From: Aurifilum marmelostoma
Taxonomy: Eukaryota; Ascomycota; Sordariomycetes; Diaporthales; Cryphonectriaceae
Assembly: GCA_027559495.1 (NCBI GenBank)
Contig: JAMXSV010000004.1
Span: 2,841,001 to 2,905,000 of the forward strand
Length of the DNA: 64,000 nucleotides
Direction of reading: 5' to 3'
Positions 20,485 through 31,996 of this stretch are shown piece after piece. A model generated the notes under the pieces. The model did no database searches. It was given only the letters and a program-made list of their open reading frames with translations, and was not told where the DNA came from. The position numbers and the translations under genes are program-made. Within the stretch, counting starts at the first letter, position 1; the number at the start of each line of letters is the position of its first letter.

Positions 20485-22991
20485 TAGGTAATTCACAGCA
20501 AAAATGGGAACTTGGGTCGGGTGTCGCAACGGCACAGCATGGCGTTCAGAGCTTAGAATCTGCATGATTGCATGAGAATGAAAAAATAAAAGGCAATTCA
20601 ACATCATGATAATTGTCCACTATCTACAGTGACGGTGTGCATACTCTGCAGTTGACACTCCGCTACTGTTCTACGCACACCAAGCATCCCAGCCTCCGGG
20701 CCAGAGAGTGATGGAGATGTTGGCACACACCACAGACCCTCCAACTTCTGGTCGCCGTCGACAGCTCTGTCGACGTCAGACGATCTGTTCATGTACATGT
20801 CAGCTTTTCAAGCCCCAGAATACCAACTGACATAGCACAAAACATGACACAGGATATGCTCTCTCAGAATATGTAAGAATTGACTATCACTTGGCCGTGA
20901 GATTTAGCACCGCAGGCGAGCGGGCCATCCCGACGGCATCAATCGCAAATTATTCTCATCACTGGAGCAGGGGGGTGAAAAGAGAGAAAAAAGGAGGATC
21001 AAGGGAGAATTGAGGCTTACCGGTATGACAATGCGCGTCTCACATTCGCGCGCGCCCCGTCTATCGGGTCATCTGCGTGTTAATTCACCCGTCAAAAGCG
21101 AAGGCGGCTGATGAGAGTTGAAGAGAGAACCATTTTGGCCCCTGGCTAGAAATTTTCGGTTGTTGCTTTTTGAGTGCGGTGTGCACGGACCACTCTGATG
21201 ACTGGGCTTCTTTTTTGGGCCCGGGGGGGGGGGGACCTGAAGGCGCGACCAGAGGAAAGGAAAGAACCAGTCGGGGCAAATGCCAGGGAGGAAGGACCCA
21301 CCTGGGCTGACTTTATAGCCGCCAATGCTCTTGCTCTGTCAACGACATCTCCAAAAAGCACGTCTGACTGGTCTCGTGAGCAGAAGAAATTAAGTTTCTT
21401 TCTTCTCTTTCCTATGATCGTATTTCTTTTTCCTTCTACTGCGTCAGGTCCTTCTCTCTCGTATTCACATCATCATCCTTGTACTTTTTGAATGACTCTG
21501 CTGAAATTGGCTGGCTAATTGCTAGCGGATCATGGCAGGGGAAGAAAAAAAGAAAGAAAGGAAAGGTCAGAAAGAAACATCAACGCCACTCAGCTGTGCC
21601 GGAGAATGTTTTGCGGCGCCCTGATCCCTTCATCTCAAGACTCTAGCTTGGCGGCTGAAGTGAGAGCATCCGAGTGTCTTGTTCCATGGGCTTGCAGAAG
21701 AAACAAAGCCGGCTTTCCGAAAGCCTGGTGCTGGGAAGCGATGAGGCTCTCCCGCGTGCGGGAAATCTACTCTCGCCTCGCGTCGCTTATCTCGGACACG
21801 GCTGCTTCTTCCCGTCCCTGCATCATTATTACCCGTTGCCTAACTACTGGGCAGGAATTGTCCCGGACGTGTCTCATCATGTGATGACTGCAGAGTGGCT
21901 TATTCCCAACACTTAACAGGCTGTGCCAGATTGACCGGCAGATTGACCGCCTCTCGACATAGTCAGTCCCCTCCGACTGCCACCAAGCTATGATGCGATC
22001 CCCCCATCAACGATGTGCCCATGTCGGAGAGGGGATTAGCATCGTAGAGACTCACTGGCGATCATTCTGTCGGCTCAAGGATGCCCTGTACCGATCCCAA
22101 GGGAGCCATCAAAGATTGTTGGGTTCGAGACCTAGGTCTGCGTCATAGGGCTGATCTTTTGCCTCGTGTTCAACGTGGCGACGAAAAAAGATCGTGAGAG
22201 GAGGAACAAAAAAAGCAAGTAACGAATTGGACGCCTTGATCCCCTTCGAGACATCCAGGTCTCCCTGCTAGCTGAAGCCCTCGAACCATTGAGAGAAAAA
22301 GAAACCTCCCCTTCGATCCTCCGTCGACCGGGCTGTGCTCTTCCTCAGCGGCAAAGAAGGCAAAAGCACTGTGGATTGGGCATCTTGTTCTGACTTCAGA
22401 ACCAATACATACAGTCGGCGGAACTCCGGGTGAGATGAGCCTGGCCCGTACTTTGGGAAGAAATTCCTTCCGCAAACCCCACCCCCAATCGGCCCCCTTC
22501 TCTTCTCATCAGATGCCGCTCATAAATGCCTTTAGTGTTACCACCGCCACCAGGTGGTGGCTTGAATGCCCAGGCGGCGGGCGCCGGCGGTGACGAGAAC
22601 GCTGGGTTTCGCTGCCCAACCCGGCCCGCCGTGCCCCCCCCCCGGCAGGGCCTGACCAAATCTTGACAACACCTACCCACCCCACCCCCTCTTCCAAATC
22701 TGAGAGCCTGCACAGCTCAAATTTGAGCGTGACTGATACGATGAGATTCCCAGGAGAAGGTGCATGCAGTGAGACGGGCAACTGGGTCGGCCCGGCAAGT
22801 GGCCAGTAAGAAGATGTCTCAGTAATACAAGCCACCGTGGAAAAAGGAGGGAGGGGGCGTCGTGAACTTACTGATATCGAGAATGATTGCAATTTGTTCA
22901 CCTCCTTGTTGTTATTCACAGAAGTGGGGTTGGTGGCGTTCCAGGCGCTGAACTTTTTGGGGCGGGACAGGACCGGAACTGACCCAAGACA

Positions 22992-23033
<42 letters not shown>

Positions 23034-25072
23034 AAAAAGGGGGAGGGGGAGAGGGCATGGTGTACCGTGTGTGGTTGTGTGCTTGTGCATGAGATGGGGC
23101 GAAACAAGTAGCTCGGTCAAATGCACATCGGACGAGAACAATCTCTCGTTGCTGCCGAGCTAGTTGGTGATTGGCACAAGGAAGGGGCCCTTGGGCACGC
23201 TTGAGACAAGGAAATGATGCCTGAGAGGGGAGTGTCCTGGGCACAGGTTGGGCTCCAACGGGACAGAGAAAACCAAAACAAAGACAATGATCGTCCGTCG
23301 ACGACGTGGCACGGCAGGCCCTTGAGACCACATCACCACCATCTGAGCACTTGCATCTTCCAGTCGGGAGGCTAGTCGTGTCTCACCTTTTTGGGCACGA
23401 CTGGGGTCGGATGGTTGAGGTCGTCACCAAAAGTAGGACTTCGTCTTGTCTCTCGAGAAGCTAAGAGAAACCTGGTTATTGGATCGGTAAGGACGTGGTA
23501 GGGAAAGCTCTAAGTCCTGGTCTGTACTTCTGATTCCGATATCGCGGCGATTCATCAAATCAGAGGTGACATCTGAACACTTGTCTCACAAGGAGACCGG
23601 GCTCGGTTCCAGGGTTTCGCCCCGTGGCATGCCTCACCGACTCCTAGAGCCGCGAAATAGTGCCGGTTCAGACCGACGAGAGCCTCTCTCTGTCTCTCGC
23701 CTGTTCACTTTGCTTTTTCCCCTCCATGACCCACATGGCCGGCCAGCCGGATCATTCAACTGAGCCGCTCTGCGGGCTGGCAGATGCTTGGCGACCGAAG
23801 TGGTGGAGAAGTCTTTCCTCAAGGACACGAAGGGAAAAATCTGGCGAAAAGAGGCGTTTTCTTCGTGCCGAGTCGGGAATTATTGTGGTCCCCCCTGCCG
23901 TTTGGGGGCGGGCACGGCAGCTGAGCTGATCATCGACGGGGGGACGAGGAAACCCTGGTAGGACAAGAATCGAAAGCTTCTTTTGTTTCTCTTCCTCGTC
24001 CGCCCATCCCGCTTGTCTCTGCTACCCAAGTACGACAGGAAAGCCTAATGGTATGTAGGGCTGGCGAATTTTTATTTTTTTTTTGTTTTCCTCATTCGTT
24101 TTTCTGCGGGCCAACCAAGTTCTCGGATGGAGCACATTGGGCGGCAGATCGTAAATTGTGGCACGACGTGTCTTACCTGTCAGATGCCCTCCTTGCCTGC
24201 CAGCTGTCTTAGATCTCGTCGCACCGCAGACGTCAGTCTACTTTTCGCTTGGCGTATGATTCACCCGGTTGGTTACTACTTAACTTTCTTTGGATTCTCG
24301 AGGGGCGTGTGGATGCTGGTGGTAGACACCCAAATCTCCCAGGGAACAGAAGGGCTCGGGGGGGGGGGGGTTCAGGCCTCGAGAGTGCACACTCCCCAGG
24401 GACTGCCTGCTCACGGTCGACAGAAGAAACAAGTTCAAAGAAAAGTAATTCGTGTTCAATCTAAGAGATACAATAAAAATTTGCACCCGTGCTCCATCCA
24501 GCCTTTCCAAGCCCCCTCATGATAGGGCCCTCCCCGGTTTTTTGAGATACAGCCTGGTTTCTGTGTGTCCCCTGTTTTTGATCCCTTGGCCATACGCCAT
24601 CCCAAAGACATTTGAAGATAAGAAGACAAGTAAACGAATGGCGTGGCTCTTGATGCTTGATAATATTCTTGTGAGGAAGAGGAGGTGTGCTGAAGGAGAG
24701 GGGTGTAAGAGGAAGAAGTGGAAAGAAGAAATTAGTTCCCAAATGACTCTTCATCCAAGAAACGGTTTGCCGTGAAGCTCCAACTCTGAAGTGTAACATG
24801 AACAAGCAAGTGATCGATCTGCAAGTCGAAAACCCCCTACGGCAGCAACCTTGTTTCTCGTTTGGCGTGTCGTTCGGGATTGGGGGAGAAAGAAATAGAA
24901 GAAGAAAAAAGGACTAGGTTTGGGGGGGGGGGGGGTTCTGGGTGGCCTCCTCAATGGTCAACGCGTATATGTGTGAGAGAGAGTGTGTGTGCTTCCCGGC
25001 CTCGACGCAGTGAGACAAAACCATCAAGGCTCCAGAGTCGTTTTTCTTTTCCACCGTCGCTCCCAACAAACT
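20485..25072. other. Gene-poor region, first part
   Basis: No gene supported in 4.6 kb. It contains a perfect 9-bp palindrome at 20756-20775, an (AG)n microsatellite at 22995-23029, G runs at 21223-21234, 24358-24370 and 24922-24935, and scattered donor-like GTAAG sites on the minus strand (near 21020, 22868 and 24172) that could belong to an untranslated or non-coding transcript. Long frames at 22509-23141 are low-complexity only. Confidence 0.5.
22995..23029 (+). repeat. (AG)n microsatellite
   Basis: Uninterrupted AG dinucleotide run of about 17 units, followed by A/G-rich sequence. It is the longest simple repeat in the window. Confidence 0.9.
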
Positions 25073-25420
25073 CTAAAAGCATGGTGTGCCACAGGTGCTG
25101 CATGCACGGCCGGGAATCACCCAGGACTCCTTGCCGGCCTGGGCACAGGTAGGGCAGCGAACACCAGGAAGCTGTGGAACGATGTCAGAGAGGTCTGTTG
25201 GATTGGACTTTGCAGTAGAGAAGGAAAATAAGAAAAATTGAAAAAAACGTACAGGCCGAGATCGGATGTTCGGGTCGCTGGACGACAGGTCGGGGTATGG
25301 AAGAGGAGAGGGCGGCATGGGCAGGAGGGGTCCTCCTAGAATAGTGGTGGTAATGGTAGTAGTAGACTGCATTGGGACAGTGTTGATGTCCAGGTCGCGT
25401 GGGATCATAGCGTGGACCAT
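25073..25420 (-). CDS. 88-residue protein with C-terminal CxxC pairs
   Basis: Two exons on the minus strand, 25420-25253 and 25171-25073, with a phase-0 intron (donor GTACGT, acceptor CCACAG). The start has a good context (CAAAATGG). The N-terminal half is Thr/Pro-rich (STTTITTTILGGPLLPMPP). The end reads VRCPTCAQAGKESWVIPGRA followed by CSTCGTPCF, so two CxxC units 17 residues apart plus a final cysteine could form a small zinc site. Wobble positions favour C/G as in neighbouring genes, and a TATATATA box sits about 85 bp upstream, so it is very likely a real gene. I do not recognise a named family and assign no function; zinc binding is inference. It stands alone in an 11-kb region otherwise free of genes. 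Confidence 0.68.
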   Translation of the reverse strand: MVHAMIPRDLDINTVPMQSTTTITTTILGGPLLPMPPSPLPYPDLSSSDPNIRSRPVRFFQFFLFSFSTAKSNPTDLSDIVPQLPGVRCPTCAQAGKESWVIPGRACSTCGTPCF

Positions 25421-25504
25421 TTTGCCAGCGTTGGAGTGAAGCAGATGGAAGTCGGTTGAGCTTTTTTTTTTTTTGTCTCGGGCGTAAATGTAGACAGATG
25501 TCTG

Positions 25505-25512
25505 TATATATA
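25505..25512 (-). promoter_or_regulatory. TATA box of the CxxC mini-protein gene
   Basis: TATATATA, 85-92 bp upstream of the ATG at 25420, read on the minus strand as CTATATATACAG. The spacing fits a fungal core promoter. Confidence 0.55.
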
Positions 25513-27941
25513 GGATTGAGAAGGATCTGGATGTGGGCTATGCTCTGGGACTTCTTGTTGGAGTAGCACGAGAAGGAAGTTGAGAGGCAAGGAGGGGGGA
25601 AAAGGTAGCCAGAAGGTTTGGGCACGGCGATGGAGTTTATATACTCTTCACAAGATCGCAGCGGACCAGGGATCCGCCCCGTCCGTCCACAAAAGACAGA
25701 CAACAAAGTCGAGAAGACAAGCTGCCAGTGGTATTGTAGGAAAAAAGTAGAGGGAAAGGAAAGGAACTTGACACGGGTGCGGGATCGATGGTGCCGTCCT
25801 CTCTCATCCCTACCAGCCCAAAAGCAACCTTGGGTTCTGTTGACGGCCAGTCGTGTGTAGCCAGGCGGATTAGGCTCATGATACCTTGATCGTCGTACAA
25901 GACTTCTTTGTAGACTATGACAGACCCAGCAGCCACGCACGTACAGTACAGAGTACACACGCACACACGCACACACACACAGGTCACACCGCATCACTCG
26001 ACGGGTTCTGGTCTACTGGAATGCCGACCCTAGGCTCGACTTCGTCGTGAAAAGAAAGCATGTCTCAAAACTAAAGAACGCCATGGTCGCCGAAGAAGAA
26101 GGGATGAGAAGCAAAAATAAATGGCAGCCTTACAGCCCCTTCCCCTCCCTGGTGAGACTTTGCAGCCGGGCGCGCGCTGGGAAGAAACAGGGGAGAAACA
26201 AAAATAAAGTGATAGGAAAAGAAAAGAAGTTTTTGTAGGAGGTCAGGCTGGTCCGAGGACGAGATTAAGTTAGAGGGGGGGGGGAGGGGAAGGGCGCTTT
26301 CTTGAAGACATGATCAGTTCAGTGGAGATCGAGACGCGGATTGCGTCCCGGGCATCATAAAAGTAGCAGGATGTACACCTTGTGTGTTTCTAACATAGTG
26401 GCCTCTGGGGCCCGAGCTATTCGTAGGGTGACTGGGTAGGGCCCCTCACCCCTGTAGGATCGGACAGGGGATGCTCCTGGCTGGCTGCATTACTTACACA
26501 TCCAGGTTGGTGGCTTGGAGTGGGTACCTACATCTAAGCATGCCATGTGCGAGAATGACTTGCGTGTCCCAAGATCTTCGATCCTCATCATCCTTTGTTT
26601 TTTTCCCCCTTCTAGAGGAAGTGCGTGGGTGAGCGAGTGATGTGATAGGTCTAAGATACCGTGCGGTTTCAGCAGATGCATCTGGTCCAGGCGGATGAGT
26701 CCCCCCTGCTCTGCGCTCTAGCAGGTAATACTCCAATTCTGAGCCTAGTCTTGTTAAGGCGCTGCTGGCCGGCCCTCGCCCCCGTGAATTCCTGGTTTAT
26801 CTTTCTGCTAATGGTTTATGATTTTATCGACAGAAAAAAAAAAGAAGGGGGGAAAAAAAAAGAGAGAGAGAGAGAGAAACGAAGGGCAAAGGGAGACTAG
26901 AAGGACGAGTACAGTCGCCTGTGGATACTATAATACGTTAAATCCTGGCCTTATTCATTCGCTCTGACCACGGTGGACCGCACTGATACAGTTCACCATC
27001 CTGCCCAAAAAGCTTTCACACTTGGACTCAGGAACTCAAAGCCGGCGGTAACATGACCAGTTAGCCGCCGCGGAATACCGGAAGTCAAGGGGAAATGGCT
27101 AACGTCAGATTGTGATGTATGGTCAACTTTCCCGCAGCATCCGACCAATTGGGGTGGCATGAGCTGTGTTTCTTCATGGTTCCTGTGCTTTTGCTTCTGA
27201 GCTTCGGCCACAGAAGGGGCAAACAGGTCGTGTGGTTGGATCTGCGCCGTAGTCGAATTCAGGTCTAGTGTCCAATGGCAAGAAGATTTATCAGATCTCA
27301 CATTTTGGATATCCTTACACCTTAAGCCCCTTCATCGCGGCGCCTGTTTGAGCCAGCTCGCTGCGAGGTTTCAGTCCTTACTCCGGATATCATATCCCAA
27401 GGGCCGGGAGGGTGTGATTCCCGGTCAAACAGCATTTCTCCATACTGTGGTCGAAGGTCAATTTTGAGTTTCTCTGCTGGAAAAACATGAAGCCGGTACG
27501 CTCTCTTGGCTTTTGGGCATCCATCAAGTACCTTTTGGTCATCGAGTTATAAGTTACCAGAAATGGAAGTCGCCATCTAGCCTCAACCCCTCACGAGCAC
27601 CTGCCCATCTACCTCGAACCTCCTTCCCCCCCCCCCGGACCCATGAGGTCAGCTGCCCCATCTGCTTCTTTCCTAGACCTTGCTACTGAACCTGTTTGTT
27701 TTTTCTTCATCCCCTTCCTTCCTCCAAGACACCACCGCTCCAGCCCTCCTCGCCTTTTCTCACCGCCTCTAATCAACAGAATCAACATTATCACACTCTC
27801 CACCTTGCAAGGCGAGTCTACTACGTAGTGTATCCTTCTTCAGATCGGCCTACTGCTGGTCGGTAGACTACGACTACGACTCTGTTTCGGTCCTTTTAGA
27901 GACATCTCTGGATGTCCTGCCTATCGAAGCAACTTTTTTTT

Positions 27942-27972
27942 TTCTTCTTCTTCTTCTTCTTCTTCCTCCTCC
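27942..27972 (+). repeat. (TTC)n / (TCC)n microsatellite
   Basis: A T10 run followed by eight TTC units and then TCC units, in a pyrimidine-rich stretch. Confidence 0.85.
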
Positions 27973-30900
27973 TTTGTCCCCCCCTTCCCTCCTCTTCTCC
28001 GGCACCCTCCCCAATTCGCCCACGTCACCATCGACAACCTGGAAAGGTGGGTGCGGGGATCAGACAAAGGGATCTCAGATCTCGTCTCTGCGATGCATGC
28101 CAGAGAAACCACCGCCGCCGCCACCGCCGCCAAGTGACCCAGGACCAGGGAATTGCCCAGCTTGTCTCAGCATCGTACGGACGCGCACTCGATGTTATGG
28201 CGGACTCCTCCCAAACCCTTTCAATATGTGCTCTGGCGTGCTTTGGATCGGGCAAGACCCATCTCACCTACAACCCGTCATGTCCGCTCATTTCGGAAGG
28301 ACCGACTCGTGCCTGGCTTCTCCGATGGCTCCTTTGACACTGATAATCAGCTTGGTCTCCACCAACAACACCACCTTGCCTCGTGGCCCATTTCATCAAC
28401 ACACACACACATACACACAAAATATAACACACACGTACATACAACCCCCCGGGATCTCATACCCCGGCCCCAAAGTCTCATTCGGAGCTTACCGTCACGG
28501 AGTAACCGCGGGGGCGGCCGAGATAGCCGGACGAGGCATTGAGGAGGACTTCTGGATCCGGACTTTGAGATATCACCACTCCACACCGTCGTCTTTCGGG
28601 ATTCGGAGGGTCTTTCAGCGCTACCGATCCGTCTATACAAGGTCAAGATCGGCAGAGCTCACATATAGGGTCAACCGCTGTCTAGCAGAGTGATACGCCC
28701 GCCGCCACGAGGATCCGGCTGAATCTGCGGCTTCACCGAATATTGACTGGTCTTACTTTTCCTAGCCATTAGCATGACCAACGCGCCGATGCGATGCCTC
28801 CCCCCCCCCTCCTTCCCTTCTCCTCGGCCCACCATACGCACAGTTCAAAACGCATGATGAGACCACTCCCTAAATTAAGAAAAACAAATAATTCAGCGAC
28901 ATATCAGGGAAGAGGGGAGAAGGGGAGGGGACAGGTGGCCTCATGCTCATATCTGAGATGTGGAAACCCCGTCCAATGAGACTCCCAGTGTACCAGGCAG
29001 GCGCTGTTCAAACTTTCAACCACCCTTACCTGAAGGCAAAAGGCATGGCCCAGTACGGCTGAGTAATTGTCCGAGAGCAGAGCCTCAATTATCGAGGTAA
29101 CACAAGATAGTCTTCCCATCGGCTAATACCTAAGCCGCCGCCAAGCAGAAGTACATGCGAGGTTGCAGCAGAGGCAGCGCTTGGGGATTATACTGCTGGC
29201 GATCCGCGTGATTATCAGCGTTGCAACTTTGACAATTTCTGTCTTGATGTGACTTGCGTCAGCTCGTGCCCTGTGAGTGTGCTATGTTCTATCACCAGCC
29301 TCTTGATCCCCATTTTTGCGGCTGTGGTGGGCCAAGGCCGTATGAGACGGTATTCATGCGGATCGGGTCAATCTCGATATCACCGTAATGGTAGGGCAAG
29401 GGGGCTGCATTTCGGAATCTACTGTGAGACCCGGCATCAAAAGTATGACACATCATCCCACCCGACACAGAGAGGCGCGGTTCTGTTCTTTTCCTGTTGC
29501 GCGACTGGGTGGTGAAAGCGAGAAAATTGACCCCACTCAATACGATGAGCACTCGAGTGCGCACTGCAGATTGAAGCAGCTCACTGCTCTCCGCTTTCCC
29601 CGGTCGCATCTAAAATGACGACAGCCATGTTGCTGGGACCGAGGGCTGTCGCCTCCCCGAATCATATGCGCTCCACCACTGTTTTCAATTCGCCATGGTC
29701 GTCCCATCTTTCAGGAACGGACGCGTTGGTTCTGATTCGGGTAACAGGGTAGGAAGGGACCCTCTCTCACGAGCCTCGAGTGATAGATTCTTAGTTCTGC
29801 GAGGACCCGATGGTTTCGCCAAAGGCCCAGGCTCGTTGGCTGATACCCGCGGATCGTAGCCGTGCCCAGCGCCGCACCCTACCGGCCACCTGGGTCGTGT
29901 TCGTTTTCTATGAAAGGCATGCCTTGCTCTCCTCCACAGCTTCATCATCAGCCCACAAAGGGCAATAAATAGCAACAGACCCCTGTCTCTTCAGGCTGCT
30001 GCGCGTGCAACGTACCATGTGTGCCCAACCGGTGGGTATGGCGATCAGTTTTGTCCACCCTCGAACCCTGGGACGGAGACAAGTTGGAGAGCGTTTTCCG
30101 GACTCAGTGGACATTGAAATCGGGAAGGGGGGCACGGGAGGAGATTCTTTCCGAGCCAAACCCTTTCAAATTTCGGCATCACCACAGATCAGATTTGGAG
30201 GAGCCAGAAGCGCCAAAATCCTGAGGAAGAGTATTTGCACCCCGATGATGGCTCGGCTGATTGTCACCACTGACAGGCTGAATTGTCATGGCACACCAGC
30301 CCGAACAAAAGACACGAGAGAGAAGAAAGAAAGAAAGAAAGAAAGGGGAAGGGCAAAACAAAAGAACAGAAAATAAAAAGGAATAAAATCTCAAAGACAA
30401 CCCTTGACAGCCACACACCACTTTTTTTTTTTCAAGACACTTTTCAAGACACAGCAACAGCTTTCATTTCGCCACGGCTTGGGGGACACAGATACGGTGT
30501 GCTCAGGGCCACCGGCGGCTGAATTTCGATCGACTGTTGGTGAGGCTGAAGAAGAAGTCACAACCGCTGTAATGTGTGATTATCTGACCAAAATGGGGTG
30601 ATCATATTGGCTGAAGGAAATTTATCCAGCAGCCCTGTCCTAAATCTATATTCTTTGGAACAAGATTCCACAAGGAGACCTCCCCCCCCCAAAAAAAACA
30701 AGCAGAAAAAGGCCAAAGAAAATCCCAATTCGAGGTTTGCAAATGAGTCTTTTTTGGAGGGGGGGATTTTCGATTTTCTCTCCGCCCCCAGTAGTAGTGC
30801 ACTTGCGAATTGACAATTCCGCTTTGATTAATTATATCTGCAGACGAGGCAGCAGCCGGCAGCCCATCCGGGCGCATGGAGTGGTTCAAATGTTCATCAA

Positions 30901-31530
30901 TTGATATTCTCTGAAGATCCAAGGGTCTAGATTATTATTATTATGATTTGAAAAGAAGAAAAGGCAAGATCCTCGTAGCGGCTCATCGTCTTCTTGAGTC
31001 TATGCTGACTTCTGGTCCGGAATGCGTCGCTTGAACACAGACCCGGCACACTCGGTGCAAAAGCCCTTTCCTTTTTCCTTCCGGGAGTTTTTTTTTTTTT
31101 AATTTTATATTTGTTGTTTTTTTTTTCCGAAATCGAGGGCGCTTTCGTGCCAGGACGCCTTTCTTTTTTTTTTTCTTTTTTCTTTTTTGCCCTACTCCCC
31201 CTCTCTCCACACATGAAGAGGAGCATGTGGTTTAGGGTTTCTACATAGGGCACTACTGAACGGGGAGAGAGCTGTGAGTCTGTCTCTCTGTCTTGCTCTG
31301 AGTACTACTACTATTGTCATGTCCGCAAGGAAGCATAATCGGACCATATACAACACGGCCAAGACCAAGCTACACGTCAGGCCAAATTACGATGTGCAAG
31401 TAGGTGGGAAGTGCGGACGCCCCCATTGAATGGTGTCATATGTATGTGTGTGTGGGAACTACACTCATTGCATTGGGTATCCTATGTGGTATGCAAGAAG
31501 CTATGCGGGCGCTTCAAAAAGTCGGAATGA

Positions 31531-31543
31531 GGGGGGGGGGGGG
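31531..31543 (+). repeat. G13 homopolymer
   Basis: Thirteen consecutive G in non-coding DNA. A C13 run follows at 31671-31683. Confidence 0.85.
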
Positions 31544-31996
31544 CGAATCTGACTTGTCCTCCTTCCTCCTGGCCTGGCTGCTCGTCGAAAGCAGCGGCCA
31601 CCTTTTCCCGTCGGAGCTGTGTTCCGGTGGACTTTCATCCGACTGAAGATTCTTTCACGCGCCGCGCCTTCCCCCCCCCCCCCTTTTTTTTTCCCTCTAA
31701 AGATGGTTCGATAAGGATTAGAACCTCCTGAGTCGATCGTTTAAAGAACCAACAATAATCAGTCCTTGTTTTCCCCTTTGCCGAAGCCTGTAGAGGTATT
31801 GCAATCGGCTGGAATCTGACGAGGGGGCTGAAAATGTGACAGCTCTCGTGCGTCATGTTGAGATGTTGCGTGGCATGCTTAGGGTGTGTATGGGTGTGTA
31901 TGTGTGTGTGGCATCATTGTCGCCAAGCAAAAGTTCCCGTTTCGCTCTCGTCGGACAATGGAAGAATGAAGAAATCGTTGCAATGTGACTTCTCCA

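Larger units (their letters stand above)
25421..31996. other. Gene-poor region, second part
   Basis: About 6.6 kb without a supportable gene. 27600-28000 is a pyrimidine-rich stretch that resembles a plus-strand leader, with a TTC repeat. 28380-28440 is CA-rich. Long frames at 27974-28693 are low complexity (PPPPPPPP, HTHTYT) with no domain. Homopolymers include C11 (27626-27636), G13 (31531-31543) and C13 (31671-31683). The last part holds the 3' region of the phospholipase C gene. Confidence 0.5.

Noticed and set aside
22509..23141. 210-codon minus-strand open frame
   Set aside because: Its core is the translated (AG)n repeat (Leu-Ser repeats), with no ordered sequence on either side.
27974..28693. 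239-codon plus-strand open frame
   Set aside because: Composed of simple-sequence translation (poly-Pro, His/Thr repeats) with no domain; overlapping frames on the other strand are equally long.
31690..31780. tRNA-like T-arm (GGTTCTAATCC on the minus strand)
   Set aside because: The stem does not pair over five bases and no matching acceptor, D or anticodon arm can be built around it.
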